This document shows, piece by piece, positions 34,721 through 44,176 of a stretch of 64,000 nt of DNA. Position numbers and translations under genes: made by a program. Positions within the stretch are counted from its first letter, which is position 1. Each line of letters starts with the position of its first letter. The stretch comes from Microbacterium natoriense (GTDB lineage Bacteria; Actinomycetota; Actinomycetes; Actinomycetales; Microbacteriaceae), in assembly GCF_030816295.1 (NCBI RefSeq), contig NZ_JAUSXV010000001.1, positions 1,736,001-1,800,000 on the forward strand, in the 5' to 3' direction. Below the pieces are notes generated by a model. It did no database searches. It was not told the DNA's origin and saw nothing but the letters and a program-made list of their open reading frames with translations.

Positions 34721-36531
34721 GCTCCGCGATCACCGGAACACAGAACGAGGACCGCTCGAACTACACCCGTGAGGAGAGCCGCGAGATCAGGCAGCGCTCG
34801 CTGCGTCTGCTGGGATCGCTGGTGCGCCCGCTGAAGGCGCAGGTCATCCTCGCGGCCGTGGTGCTCGTGGTGTCCACGGCGCTGCAGGTGGCAGGCCCGA
34901 TCCTCATCAGCATCGGTCTGGACAGGGCGCTGCCGGAGGTGATCGAGCACGCGAACTGGATGCCGACGCTCGTGGTCGGCTTCGTGTATCTGTTCGCCGG
35001 CGCGGCGGCAGCCGCACTCATCGCGTGGTACGTGATGATCGCCGCCCGAATCACCCAGGCGGTGCTGCTCGACCTGCGCAAGCGCATCTTCCTGCACACC
35101 CAGAAGCTGAGCCTCGAATTCCACGAGTCGTACACGTCCGGCCGAATCATCTCGCGTCAGACCAGCGACCTGGACTCCATCAAGGAGCTGCTCGACGGCG
35201 GGCTCAACGAGCTCGTCTCCGGTGTGCTGTTCGGCCTGTTCACCTTCATCGCGCTGTGCGTGTGGGACTGGCAGTCCGGTGTGATCCTCGCGCTCGCCGG
35301 CGTGCCGCTGTTCTTCCTGATGCGGTGGTTCTACACGCGGTCGCAGCTGGTCTACCGCGAGTCCCGTGTGATCAGCGCGAAGGTGATCGTGCAGTTCGTC
35401 GAGACGATGACGGGCATCCGTGCGGTCAAGGCCTTCCGCAAGGAGCCGCGCAACGACGAGGCCTTCCAGAAGGTGGCAGGCGACTACCGCGACGTCAACC
35501 GCCGTTCCATGCTGCTGTTCGGCACGTTCGAGCCCGGACTCATGGGGGTGGCCGCGCTCACCTTGGGGCTCGTCGTGCTGTGGGGCGGGATCCGCGTCTC
35601 GACGGAGGTGCTCAGCGTCGGCGTGCTGCTGTCGGCCGTGCTGTACGTGCGCAACTTCTTCGCGCCGATGCAGGAGATCGCGATGTTCCTGAACTCCTAC
35701 CAGTCCGCCACTGCGGCTCTGGAGAAGGTGTCCGGCGTGCTCGAGGAGGTTCCGACGGTTCCCGACCCCGAGAAGCCCGTCGACCTCTGGGAGTCGCGCG
35801 GCCACATCGAATTCGACGAGGTCACCTTCGGGTACAACGGCGAGAAGACGATCCTGCCGAACTTCTCGCTCGACATCCCGGCCGGTCAGACGATCGCCCT
35901 GGTCGGCACCACCGGCGCGGGCAAGTCCACTCTCGCGAAGCTCATCTCACGCTTCTACGATCCCTCGAAGGGTCGCGTCACGCTGGATGGCGTCGACCTG
36001 CGCAGACTGCACCCGAAGGATCTGCGCCGCGCGATCGTGATGGTCACGCAGGAGGCGTACCTGTTCAGCGGCACCGTCGCGGACAACATCGCGCTCGGCA
36101 AGCCCGACGCGACGCTCGACGAGATCAGGGCCGCCGCACGTGCGGTGGGCGCCGACGGGTTCATCGAGTCGCTGCCCGACGGCTACGGCACCGATGTGAA
36201 CAAGCGCGGCGGCCGAGTGTCGGCGGGGCAGCGACAGCTGATCTCGTTCGCCCGGGCGTTCCTCGCCGACCCGGCGGTTCTGATCCTGGATGAGGCGACG
36301 GCGTCGCTCGACATCCCGTCCGAGCGGTTGATCCAGGACGCCCTGCAGACGCTGCTGAAGGACCGCACCGCGATCATCATCGCGCACCGGCTTTCGACGG
36401 TCGCGATCGCCGACCGCGTGCTGGTGATGGAGCACGGACGCATCATCGAGGACGACTCGCCTGACGCGCTGATCGGCGGCAGCGGCAAGTTCGCCCAACT
36501 GCACGCCGCGTGGCAGGAGACGCTCGTCTGA
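34717..36531 (+). CDS. ABC exporter half-transporter, catalytic subunit of a heterodimer
   Basis: A 604-residue partner of the preceding gene, with six membrane helices (about 25-330) and an ATPase domain. Walker A is GTTGAGKS at 397-404. Walker B is followed by a canonical catalytic Glu ([11 protein letters not shown], Glu526), the Q-loop is intact (MVTQEAYLF), and the H-loop is IAHRLST. Its signature motif is VSAGQRQL rather than LSGGQ. The non-canonical signature here and the Asp in the partner are expected to pair into one weak ATP site, leaving one hydrolytic site. GAAGGAGG lies just upstream of the ATG, within the end of the first gene. Confidence 0.92.
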   Translation: MSSAITGTQNEDRSNYTREESREIRQRSLRLLGSLVRPLKAQVILAAVVLVVSTALQVAGPILISIGLDRALPEVIEHANWMPTLVVGFVYLFAGAAAAALIAWYVMIAARITQAVLLDLRKRIFLHTQKLSLEFHESYTSGRIISRQTSDLDSIKELLDGGLNELVSGVLFGLFTFIALCVWDWQSGVILALAGVPLFFLMRWFYTRSQLVYRESRVISAKVIVQFVETMTGIRAVKAFRKEPRNDEAFQKVAGDYRDVNRRSMLLFGTFEPGLMGVAALTLGLVVLWGGIRVSTEVLSVGVLLSAVLYVRNFFAPMQEIAMFLNSYQSATAALEKVSGVLEEVPTVPDPEKPVDLWESRGHIEFDEVTFGYNGEKTILPNFSLDIPAGQTIALVGTTGAGKSTLAKLISRFYDPSKGRVTLDGVDLRRLHPKDLRRAIVMVTQEAYLFSGTVADNIALGKPDATLDEIRAAARAVGADGFIESLPDGYGTDVNKRGGRVSAGQRQLISFARAFLADPAVLILDEATASLDIPSERLIQDALQTLLKDRTAIIIAHRLSTVAIADRVLVMEHGRIIEDDSPDALIGGSGKFAQLHAAWQETLV

Positions 36532-36547
36532 TCCGTCGTGCACGCCG

Positions 36548-36590
36548 CGAGCGGCGACCGGCGCTCCCTCCGGAGCTCGGCCGCCGCTCG
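36548..36590 (+). terminator. Terminator-like hairpin after the ABC exporter genes
   Basis: CGAGCGGCG (36548-36556) pairs perfectly with CGCCGCTCG (36582-36590), with an inner GCTCC/GGAGC hairpin, 17 nt after the stop. Confidence 0.65.
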
Positions 36591-36616
36591 TCTCGGCGCG
36601 CTCGGCCTCGACTGGA

Positions 36617-36622
36617 TAGCAT
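36617..36622 (+). promoter_or_regulatory. -10 box (TAGCAT) of the coiled-coil protein gene, leaderless type
   Basis: TAGCAT ends 6 nt before the ATG at 36629, with no ribosome binding site. Confidence 0.5.
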
Positions 36623-36628
36623 CGAGAC

Positions 36629-37438
36629 ATGGACCCCCTGCTGATCGTCGCCGAATGGTGGTGGCTCGCGCCGACCGCTGCGGCGGCAGGCGCTGCGGGG
36701 GCCGTCGGGGCGGCAGGGCTGCGTCGTCGCGCTCGGCGGTCGGGGAGGCGCCTCGCTGTCGACGCCGCGCGCCACGACCTCAAGACGGCGCAGCAGACGG
36801 TGGCCGAACGCCGCCTGGAGCTCAAGGTGGCCCGAGCCGAGTTCGCGCGGATCGCGGCCGAGCGCGATGCGGGCAGGGTGAGCGCGGACCGCGTCGCCGG
36901 AGCTCGCCGCATGCTGCGAGAGCGGGAGCGCGACATGAAGGCGGTGCACGCCGAGGTCCGGGTCAGAAGAGTGCGGCTCAGCGCAGCGAAGGCCGCCCTG
37001 CCTCAGGGATCCGCTCCGCGCCCGCTCGAGCGTCTGCGGGCCGAGCACGAGACGATCACCGCCCGGTGGATGCGGTACGAGACGGACCCGGCTCTGCAGA
37101 TCTCCTACCCGGCGATGACGGACGTGCGTCAGCCGGCCACCGCCGCCTATCTGCGGGCCGCCGGTCGCGCCAACGACCTGCGTCGGGAAGCCGAGCACAC
37201 TCCGACCCCGGCCGCGTTCTCGGCGTACCGCGACGCGGTCGCGGACCTCGAGGGCGCGCTCGAAACGGCGGAGCACCGGGCCCGGGTGCTCGCGGGTGAA
37301 GCGCCGCCGACGGCATGGCAGGAGGCGGCACAGGACGTCCTGTCGAAGTCTGCCGAGGCCATCGACCAGGCCGCCGGGGCCGTGTCTGCGGCGTTCGCCG
37401 CCTGGTCCGCGCGCAAGCGCCCGCGCGACGACCGCTGA
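36629..37438 (+). CDS. Hypothetical membrane-anchored coiled-coil protein
   Basis: A 269-residue protein with no family I recognise. Residues 1-32 form one hydrophobic Trp/Ala/Gly-rich segment (VAEWWWLAPTAAAAGAAG), probably a membrane anchor followed by the basic stop RRRARRSGRR. Residues 45-135 and 185-235 are charged Ala/Glu/Arg-rich helices likely to form coiled coils. The middle (about 150-180: RWMRYETDPALQISYPAMTD) is a short conserved-looking patch. The C terminus is amphipathic and ends in basic residues. It is flanked by terminators on both sides, so it is monocistronic. Confidence 0.75.
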   Translation: MDPLLIVAEWWWLAPTAAAAGAAGAVGAAGLRRRARRSGRRLAVDAARHDLKTAQQTVAERRLELKVARAEFARIAAERDAGRVSADRVAGARRMLRERERDMKAVHAEVRVRRVRLSAAKAALPQGSAPRPLERLRAEHETITARWMRYETDPALQISYPAMTDVRQPATAAYLRAAGRANDLRREAEHTPTPAAFSAYRDAVADLEGALETAEHRARVLAGEAPPTAWQEAAQDVLSKSAEAIDQAAGAVSAAFAAWSARKRPRDDR

Positions 37439-37472
37439 GGGCTGCCGGCATCCGAGTACCCGATGGGACGGA

Positions 37473-37546
37473 CGCCGAGACCCCCGCTTGTCGGCGAGAC
37501 CCCCTGCTGCTGCAGGGGGTCTCGCCAGTGGGCGGGGGTCTCGGCG
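37473..37546. repeat. Intergenic tandem/inverted-unit element 3: nested perfect palindrome
   Basis: The outer 15-nt arms (37473-37487 and 37532-37546, CGCCGAGACCCCCGC) and inner 15-nt arms (37493-37507 and 37512-37526, GGCGAGACCCCCTGC) are both perfect, with a TGCT loop at 37508-37511. Each side carries two CGAGACCCCC cores spaced 19 bp. It lies between converging genes and could end transcription from both. It shares architecture, not sequence, with the elements at 20880 and 24166. Confidence 0.8.
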
Positions 37547-37566
37547 ATCGCGACCTCAGAACCGCA

Positions 37567-39798
37567 TCACTCCGTGGGCGTCTCCAGGTCGGCCGTGTAG
37601 GTGCGCGCCACGCCGTCGGGGGAGGTCACGACGACGGATGCGTCGCCGCTCCCACCGGGGAACACCCGCAGCACGAGACCCTCGTGGTAGTCGTAGTCAG
37701 GGCGATCTGTGCGTGCTCCCCAGGGCAGGAGCGTGCCCGCGCGCACATAGAGCGGCAGCGAATCGAACCCGTGCGTCTCGCGTCGCCAGCCCCCGCCCGT
37801 CACGGTCTCGCCGCTGAGAAGGGACGTCCACTCGCCGGCCGGCAGGTAGAACTCCACATCACCGCCGGCGCTGAAGACCGGGGCGACGAGCAGCGAGGAG
37901 CCCAGCATGTACTGCCGGTCGAGATAGCCGGTGGCCGGATCGTCGGGGAACTCGAGCACCATCGGACGCATCAGCGGAATGCCCGTCTCGACGGCATCGA
38001 GTCCCTGCTGGTAGAGATACGGCATCAGCCGCATCTTGAGGTGAGTGAAACGACGCGTCACCTCGACGGCTTCCTCGTCGAACGCCCACGGCACCCGATA
38101 CGAGCTCGAACCGTGGAACCGCGAGTGCGAGCCGAGCAGGCCGAAGGCCGTCCAGCGCTTGAACACCCCGGCATCCGGCGTGCCCTCGAATCCGCCGATG
38201 TCGTGGCTCCAGAACGCGAAACCGCTCAGCGCGAGCGAGAGCCCTCCGCGCAACGTCTCGGCCATCGACACGTACGTGGAGGTCGAGTCACCGCCCCAGT
38301 GCACCGGCATGCTCTGGCCGCCGGCCGTCGCCGATCGTGCGAACAGCACCGCGTCGCCCTCGCCCCTCGCCTCGACGAGCACGTCGTGCACCGCCCGGTT
38401 GTACAGCTGCGTGTAGAGGTTGTGCATGCGCTCGGGGTCGCTGCCATCCGCCCACTCGACATCCGTGGGGATGCGCTCGCCGAAGTCGGTCTTGAAGCAG
38501 TCGACGCCCTGATCCACGAGCGCACGGAGCTTCGACTGGTACCAGGCCGTGGCATCGGGATTCGTGAAGTCGACAAGGCCCATGCCCGACTGCCACTGGT
38601 CCCACTGCCACACCGAGCCATCGGGGCGCGTGACCAGGTACCCTAGGTCGGCTCCCTCGCGGAACAGCGCCGAACGCTGGGCGATGTAGGGGTTGATCCA
38701 CACGCACACGCGCAGATCCTTGTCGTGCAGACGCGCCAGCATGCCGTCGGGATCCGGGAACACGCGGGAATCCCACTCGAAGTCGCTCCAGTTGAACTCG
38801 CGCATCCAGAAGCAGTCGAAGTGGAACACCGAGACGGGGAGTTCCCGGGCGGCCATCTCGTCGATGAACGAGTTCACGGTCTGCTCGTCGTAGTCGGTCG
38901 TGAAGCTGGTCGACAGCCACAGGCCGTACGACCAGGCGGGCACGACGGGAGGGCGACCGGTCAGCGCGGTGTAGCGGCGCAGCACGTCCTTCGGGGTGGG
39001 GCCCGCGATGACGAAGTACTCGAGCGCCTCGCCCGTGACCGAGAACTGGACGCGCTCGACGGCCTCCGAGCCGATCTCGTACGACACGTGACCCGGGTCG
39101 TTCACGAGCACGCCGTAGCCGTGGCTCGACACGTGGAACGGCACGCTCTTGTAGGCCTGTTCGCTCGAGGTGCCGCCGTCGGCGTTCCAGATGTCGACGG
39201 TCTGCCCGTTCTTCACCAGCGGACCGAAGCGCTCGCCGAGACCGTAGACGAGCTCGCCCACTGCCAACTCCAGCTGCTCGTGCACGTAGGTCGACGCGGC
39301 GGGGATGCCGGCGTCGTACTGCGTGTTGCTCACGACGCCCGCGTCGACCGCGGCGTCCGCCGAGAGGCGCACGTACCCCTGAGAGCGGTGGCCGCTGCCG
39401 GTGACGCGGCGCCCGTCGACCTCGAACGAGAGGTTCCACGGTGCGCCGGGTGCGATCCGGGCGACCAGCGAGCCGGCATCCAGTACGCCTCCGGCATCCG
39501 ACACCGAAGCGGATGCCGTCGCCGAGCCCGCACCGGGCAGATCGAACCCGCCGTGCCCGACGGCCCCCTCGTGGTGCACGATGCGCACCCGGATGACGCC
39601 CTCGGCGGGGGAGGAGAGCGTCGTGGTCAGCACCGCCCTGTTGAGCGTGTCGCCGCGCCCTGAGATGACCTTGGTCGGAGCGGTGATGACGAGACCGTCT
39701 CCATCAGGCGTCGTCGTCCGGTCGATGTCGTACGCCTCCTGCGCGTACAGCGCGTCGACGCCGGGTCGGAGCTGCCAGAAACCATCGGTGAACTTCAT
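37567..39798 (-). CDS. yicI: Alpha-xylosidase, glycoside hydrolase family 31
   Basis: A 743-residue cytosolic retaining GH31 enzyme that releases alpha-xylose from isoprimeverose or xyloglucan-derived oligosaccharides. The catalytic nucleophile Asp438 is in CFKTDFGERIP. The acid/base Asp504 is in HWGGDSTSTY, which are family positions (the spacing of 66 residues equals that of E. coli YicI). The N terminus MKFTDGFWQLRPGVDALYAQ is typical of YicI. Its ATG overlaps the stop of the upstream permease gene by 1 nt (TAATG), placing it last in the importer operon. It lacks a signal peptide, so the substrate is imported first. Confidence 0.95.
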   Translation of the reverse strand: MKFTDGFWQLRPGVDALYAQEAYDIDRTTTPDGDGLVITAPTKVISGRGDTLNRAVLTTTLSSPAEGVIRVRIVHHEGAVGHGGFDLPGAGSATASASVSDAGGVLDAGSLVARIAPGAPWNLSFEVDGRRVTGSGHRSQGYVRLSADAAVDAGVVSNTQYDAGIPAASTYVHEQLELAVGELVYGLGERFGPLVKNGQTVDIWNADGGTSSEQAYKSVPFHVSSHGYGVLVNDPGHVSYEIGSEAVERVQFSVTGEALEYFVIAGPTPKDVLRRYTALTGRPPVVPAWSYGLWLSTSFTTDYDEQTVNSFIDEMAARELPVSVFHFDCFWMREFNWSDFEWDSRVFPDPDGMLARLHDKDLRVCVWINPYIAQRSALFREGADLGYLVTRPDGSVWQWDQWQSGMGLVDFTNPDATAWYQSKLRALVDQGVDCFKTDFGERIPTDVEWADGSDPERMHNLYTQLYNRAVHDVLVEARGEGDAVLFARSATAGGQSMPVHWGGDSTSTYVSMAETLRGGLSLALSGFAFWSHDIGGFEGTPDAGVFKRWTAFGLLGSHSRFHGSSSYRVPWAFDEEAVEVTRRFTHLKMRLMPYLYQQGLDAVETGIPLMRPMVLEFPDDPATGYLDRQYMLGSSLLVAPVFSAGGDVEFYLPAGEWTSLLSGETVTGGGWRRETHGFDSLPLYVRAGTLLPWGARTDRPDYDYHEGLVLRVFPGGSGDASVVVTSPDGVARTYTADLETPTE

Positions 39799-40679
39799 TA
39801 CTTGACTGCTCCTGCGGTGATGCCGCGCGTGAGGGTGCGCTGGAAGATGAGGAAGAAGATGAGCGTCGGGATGATGCCCAGCAGAGCCGAGGCGCTCGTC
39901 GTCGTGACGTCCATCAGCCGATCGCCCTGCAGCACGCTGATGGCCACGGGGACGGTCTGATTGTCGTTCGACGCGAGGAACGTCAGCGGGATGAGGAACT
40001 CGTTCCACGTCCAGATGAAGAAGAAGATGAGCAGCACCGACAGGGTCGGGCGGCTGATCGGGAAGACGACCCGCCACAGGATCTGCCAGCGGCTCGCCCC
40101 GTCGAGGGACGCAGCCTCGAGGACCTCCTTGGGGAAAGTCCCGTACACGCTGGAGAGCAGGTACGTGCCGAACGCGGCCTGGATCACCGTGAAGATGATG
40201 ATCACGGAGAGCACGTTGTCGTACAGTCCGACCGACTTGAACATGTAGTACAGCGGGTACAGCAGCGCCTCCTGCGGGAGCAGGTTCGCGAGCAGGAACA
40301 GCAGCACGATCCAGGTGCGTCCGCGCACGCGTCCGATGCCGATCGCGAAGGCGTTCAGCATCGAGATGACCACGGCGAGCACCGCGACCGCACCCGAGAT
40401 CAGGATCGAGTTCCACACCTTCTGGGGGAAGTCCACCCGCTCCCAGAACTTGACGATGCCGGTGAAGTCGAGTTCGTGCGGCAGCGCCAGGGGGCCCGAG
40501 GTCGCGTAATCGGTCGGCGACTTGAACGAGTTCACGATCACCAGGTAGAAGGGCGCGACGACCAGCACGGCGCCGATGACGACGAGGGCGAGCATGAGCC
40601 AGTCGATGCCGCGCTTCTTGGTCATGCCGCCTCGGGCCCTCTTGGCCTTGCCGGTGACGATCAGAGTGGTGGCGCTCAT
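39798..40679 (-). CDS. Carbohydrate ABC transporter permease (MalG-like)
   Basis: A 293-residue inner-membrane permease of the CUT1 family with six helices. The EAA loop that contacts the ATPase is VLEAASLDGASRWQILWRVV (about residues 182-201), followed by FPISRPTLSVLLIFFFIWTW. The N-terminal 22 residues are basic and cytoplasmic. Start and stop overlap its neighbours by 1 nt each (TGATG and TAATG), so translation is coupled. No ATPase gene is present, so a shared MsiK-type ATPase encoded elsewhere probably powers it. Confidence 0.93.
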   Translation of the reverse strand: MSATTLIVTGKAKRARGGMTKKRGIDWLMLALVVIGAVLVVAPFYLVIVNSFKSPTDYATSGPLALPHELDFTGIVKFWERVDFPQKVWNSILISGAVAVLAVVISMLNAFAIGIGRVRGRTWIVLLFLLANLLPQEALLYPLYYMFKSVGLYDNVLSVIIIFTVIQAAFGTYLLSSVYGTFPKEVLEAASLDGASRWQILWRVVFPISRPTLSVLLIFFFIWTWNEFLIPLTFLASNDNQTVPVAISVLQGDRLMDVTTTSASALLGIIPTLIFFLIFQRTLTRGITAGAVK

Positions 40680-41647
40680 CACAGGCCCGCCCTTTCCTTG
40701 CGTTCGATCGAGTTCTGCACGCGGATGAACACGATCGACACGATGACCACGACGATCGTGAGCACGGTGGCGATGGTGGCGCCGTAGCCGACGTTCCGCT
40801 TCGTGAAGAACTCCTGGTACGCGTAGAACGCGGGGACCAGGGTGGAGCCCGCGGGGCCGCCGCGGGTGATGATGTAGACGGGGCCGAACACCTTGAGGGC
40901 CGCGATCGTGCAGGTCAGGGTGACGACGAAGATCTCCGGGCGGATGATGCTCATCGTGATGGCGGAGAAGCGCTGGAACCAGTTGGCGCCGTCGAGCTCG
41001 GCCGCCTCGTACAGCTCGGGGTCGACCCGCTGGAGCGCCGCCATGAACACGACGACCGGATAGCCGAGCTGCACCCAGACCATGACGACCATCAGCACGA
41101 TCAGGGCCGACGGCATCTGGCCGAGCCAGTCGTAGGCGGGCATGCCGAACCAGCTGAGGATCTGGTTCAGGGCGCCGTCCTTGCCAGGGCGCACGATCCA
41201 GCCGATCACGATGCCGGCGACCGCGATCGGCAGGATCTGCGGGAGGTAGTACGTGGCGCGCAGGAAGCTGCCGACCTTGCCGCCGAACTTGCGGCCGATC
41301 ACGTCGAACAGGAGCGCTGCGACGATGAGTCCGACGATCGTCGGCACGACGACCATCGCGATGATCATCCACACCGAGTTCTGGAACGACGTCCAGAAGT
41401 CCTCGTCGGTGAACAGCTTCTGCCAGTTCTCCAGGCCGATGAACTCCGGGGTGCGCACGCCCTTCCACTTGGTGAAGGTGAGGTACACGTTCCAGAGGAG
41501 GGGGACGATCACGACGATCAGCAGCAGGGCGAAGCCGGGGAGCAGGTAGAGCCAGTAGGCCCCCGTCCCGCCTCTGCGCTGCGGGATCAGCGGCTCTTCG
41601 GGCGGCAGCGCGGTGCGGCCCGATCGTGTTGCAGATGACATGTTCAT
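40679..41647 (-). CDS. Sugar ABC transporter permease (MalF-like)
   Basis: A 322-residue inner-membrane permease of the CUT1 family. A cytoplasmic N terminus with a Pro/Arg-rich stretch is followed by six helices, beginning YWLYLLPGFALLLIVVIVPL. The periplasm-facing loop FTKWKGVRTPEFIGLENWQK is the usual MalF-type signature. The EAA loop is DPELYEAAELDGANWFQRF. The ATG at 41647 has TGGAG 5 nt upstream; an ATG two codons later is possible. The substrate-binding protein gene lies 54 nt upstream. Confidence 0.93.
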   Translation of the reverse strand: MNMSSATRSGRTALPPEEPLIPQRRGGTGAYWLYLLPGFALLLIVVIVPLLWNVYLTFTKWKGVRTPEFIGLENWQKLFTDEDFWTSFQNSVWMIIAMVVVPTIVGLIVAALLFDVIGRKFGGKVGSFLRATYYLPQILPIAVAGIVIGWIVRPGKDGALNQILSWFGMPAYDWLGQMPSALIVLMVVMVWVQLGYPVVVFMAALQRVDPELYEAAELDGANWFQRFSAITMSIIRPEIFVVTLTCTIAALKVFGPVYIITRGGPAGSTLVPAFYAYQEFFTKRNVGYGATIATVLTIVVVIVSIVFIRVQNSIERKERAGL

Positions 41648-41701
41648 GCTCCAGGAGGGGAAGGGGCGGCATCCGGTCGGACACCGCCCCCGATCAGCGG
41701 A

Positions 41702-43009
41702 TCAGCGGAAGTCCGCGGTTCCTTCGTCGTAGGCCTTGCCGAGGTTGTCGTCCGTGGTCTCCACGTCCTGGCTGCCGGTGATGAGACCCTGCAGCTCCTG
41801 CACGATCACGTCGTAGAAGCCCGGTGCGGGCCAGTCCGGATAGAAGGACAGACCGTCCTGGTCGAGGATGCCGTTGAACGTCTCGATCAGCTCGGAGCTC
41901 TTCGGGTCGGTGATGTCGGCGGGGTCGGCCGCGACCGGGAGGCCGCCGTTGTTGCCGATGATCGCCTGGATCTCGGGGCGCATCGTGATGTCGATGAACT
42001 TGTAGGCGAGTTCCTTGTTCGCGGCGTTCTCGGGGACGACCCAGAGGTTGCCGGAGGACCCGAGCGAGAGGTCCGCTCCAGGGAATGCCGTCATGGTCCA
42101 GTCGAAGCCGGTGGCCTCGTTGACGAAGCGGCCGTACCACCATGAACCCGAGACGAAGATCGGCGAGGTGCCGTTGATGAAGGAGACTCCGGCGTCCTCC
42201 GCCTTGATCGACGAGACGTCGGAGGCGATGTACCCCTTGTCGACGTACTCCTTGAGCGTCTGGGTGGCCGAGGTGATCTCAGGGCCCTGCCAGTCGACCG
42301 GATCCTTGTACAGCTGGTAGTCGTCGACGAAGCCGCGGTCGCCCTCCATCAGGGCGAGCTGGTACCAGAGCTGGCCTAGCGGATACTCTGCGCCGGCTTC
42401 GGCCAGAGGAGTGATGCCCTTCGCGACGAACGCGTCGAGCACGTCGACGAACTCGTCGTAGGACGTGGGGATCTCGAGGCCGGCCGCGGCGAAGGCGTCC
42501 TTGTTGTAGTACACCCCGACGAACTCGCCGTAGTTCGGGATGCCGTACCAGGCGTCGCCGCCCATCACGCCGTCGTCGGAGTACTTGGCGGTCGTCTGCA
42601 GCGACGGAGCCAGCTTGTCGGCCCAGCCGTACTCGTCGACGGCGTCGGAGATGTCGGTGATGAGGCCGGTCGAGGCGAGGAAGCCCGCTGTCGCGTTGCC
42701 CTTGTTGAACTCCATGAGGTCGGGGGCGGCGTCTGTGTCGAGCACCTGGCTCGCGGTCTTCTGGATCTGCTCGAAGGACTTCTCTTCGAACTCGACCTTG
42801 GCGCCGGTCTCCTCCTCGAAGATCTTGATGGCCTCGGTCCAGGCCTTGCCCATCGCGCTGTCTTCGCTCTCGTAGTGCCAGAGCTTCAGGGTCTGGCCGT
42901 CGCCGCCCTCGTCGGATCCTCCCGGCGTGCAGCCGGCCAGGGCGAGTCCTGTCGCGGTGAGCGCGGCCAGCGCGGCGAGCGTCTTGGTCCTGCGTGTGTT
43001 GCGTGCCAT
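41702..43009 (-). CDS. Extracellular sugar-binding lipoprotein of the ABC importer
   Basis: A 435-residue solute-binding protein (family 1). Residues 1-27 are a lipoprotein signal peptide with lipobox LALAGC, Cys27 being the lipidated residue. A short Gly/Asp linker then leads to the folded body starting QTLKLWHYESEDSAMGKAW. The location next to an alpha-xylosidase suggests alpha-xylosides such as isoprimeverose or xyloglucan oligosaccharides as ligand. AAAGGAG lies 7 nt before the ATG. A LacI-type operator is 73 nt upstream. Confidence 0.94.
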   Translation of the reverse strand: MARNTRRTKTLAALAALTATGLALAGCTPGGSDEGGDGQTLKLWHYESEDSAMGKAWTEAIKIFEEETGAKVEFEEKSFEQIQKTASQVLDTDAAPDLMEFNKGNATAGFLASTGLITDISDAVDEYGWADKLAPSLQTTAKYSDDGVMGGDAWYGIPNYGEFVGVYYNKDAFAAAGLEIPTSYDEFVDVLDAFVAKGITPLAEAGAEYPLGQLWYQLALMEGDRGFVDDYQLYKDPVDWQGPEITSATQTLKEYVDKGYIASDVSSIKAEDAGVSFINGTSPIFVSGSWWYGRFVNEATGFDWTMTAFPGADLSLGSSGNLWVVPENAANKELAYKFIDITMRPEIQAIIGNNGGLPVAADPADITDPKSSELIETFNGILDQDGLSFYPDWPAPGFYDVIVQELQGLITGSQDVETTDDNLGKAYDEGTADFR

Positions 43010-43081
43010 CGTCGGCACTCCTTTCTCGGTGGCCCTGGGGCCGGACACTGCGTTGTGGTTCGGGTGTTCAGTTGGTCTTTG

Positions 43082-43095
43082 TCGAAGCGTTTCGA
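43082..43095. promoter_or_regulatory. LacI-type operator upstream of the alpha-xyloside importer operon
   Basis: TCGAAGCGTTTCGA is a palindrome with one mismatched pair and the central CG typical of LacI-family sites. It lies 73 nt before the binding-protein start and is related to the site at 44177. Confidence 0.7.
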
Positions 43096-43132
43096 TAGCG
43101 CAGACGTCGATGCGCCGTTGCGGAGTCGCCGT

Positions 43133-44143
43133 CTATCCCGGGGGAGCGACAGAGCCGGCGGTGCGGTACTCGGGCGGAAGAAGGTGGATGCCGGTCGAGG
43201 ATGGTCCGTCCTCGAGGTGCCGCACGGCGAGTTCGACGGCGAGCTCGCACGACTGCTGCGGGATCAGCGGAATCGTGTCGATGGGGGCGGACAGCGTGGA
43301 CGTGTCGAAGGACGCCGCCGCCGAGACGATCGACACGTCGTGGCCGACGCGCAGCTCCCGCTCGGCGAGGACCGACAGGAGCGCCTCGTGCACGTCGTCG
43401 ACGGCGTGCACGATGAAGGCGCGGTGGCCGCGATCGAGAGCGGATGCCGCCGCCTCTCGGACGGCGGCGACGTCGGTTGCGGCCGTGCCCGTCGTGACCC
43501 AGTCGACAGCGACGCCCCGCTCGAGGGCCCGATCCTCCACTCCGTGCAGGAGGCGGCGGGGGAAGTTGGACTTGCGGTACGCGACCTCGGTCTGGCCCAG
43601 CAGGGTGATGCGCTCGTGCCCGGCGTCGGCGAGGCGGTCGACCGCGATGCTTCCCGCCGCCTCGAAGTCCAGGTCGACGCAGGTGAGTCCCTGCGCGTCG
43701 TCGGGGATGCCGATGAAGATCGTCGGGGTGCGCATCGTGCGAGCGATCGCGGCCCGTTCATCGTCGGGGGCCACATCGAGCACGAGGATGGCGTCGACGA
43801 GGTTGCTCGCCGTGACTCTGTTCATCCCCTCCGAGGTCTGCTCGTCCGTGAGAAGCAGGATGTCGTACCCGCGACGGCGCGCGGCGACCGCGGTGGCGAG
43901 GACGAACGCCATGTGCGTCGGCGCGTGCGTGTCGGCGCGCAGCGGCTCGGTGAGGGCGAAGATGTGCGTGCGGCGGCCCGCCAGCATCCGCGCGCCCGCG
44001 TCGGGCTGATACCCCAGCGACTGGGCAGCCTCTTCGATACGGCGACGCGTCTTCTCGGAGATCGGCCTTTTGCCGCTCAGCGCGTACGACACGGTGCTGA
44101 TCGATACGCCGGCGGCCTGGGCCACCTCGTGGATCGTCGTCAT
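43133..44143 (-). CDS. LacI family transcriptional regulator of the alpha-xyloside operon
   Basis: A 336-residue repressor. The N-terminal DNA-binding domain is [20 protein letters not shown], then [23 protein letters not shown] (residues 2-45). The remainder is a periplasmic-binding-protein-like sugar-sensing domain ([20 protein letters not shown] and later). It sits immediately upstream of the importer genes on the same strand. Two related palindromes, one before its own gene and one before the binding protein, are probable operators. The ATG at 44143 was chosen because it starts the HTH; GGAG lies upstream. The in-frame extension to 44251 would run through the operator. Confidence 0.93.
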   Translation of the reverse strand: MTTIHEVAQAAGVSISTVSYALSGKRPISEKTRRRIEEAAQSLGYQPDAGARMLAGRRTHIFALTEPLRADTHAPTHMAFVLATAVAARRRGYDILLLTDEQTSEGMNRVTASNLVDAILVLDVAPDDERAAIARTMRTPTIFIGIPDDAQGLTCVDLDFEAAGSIAVDRLADAGHERITLLGQTEVAYRKSNFPRRLLHGVEDRALERGVAVDWVTTGTAATDVAAVREAAASALDRGHRAFIVHAVDDVHEALLSVLAERELRVGHDVSIVSAAASFDTSTLSAPIDTIPLIPQQSCELAVELAVRHLEDGPSSTGIHLLPPEYRTAGSVAPPG

Positions 44144-44176
44144 CGGGACTCCGTCGTCGCTTCGCTCACTGGTCGT

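Noticed and set aside
37473..37546. An ordinary rho-independent terminator only
   Set aside because: It may end transcription, but a double nested perfect palindrome with 19-bp unit steps exceeds that need, so it is listed as a repeat element instead.
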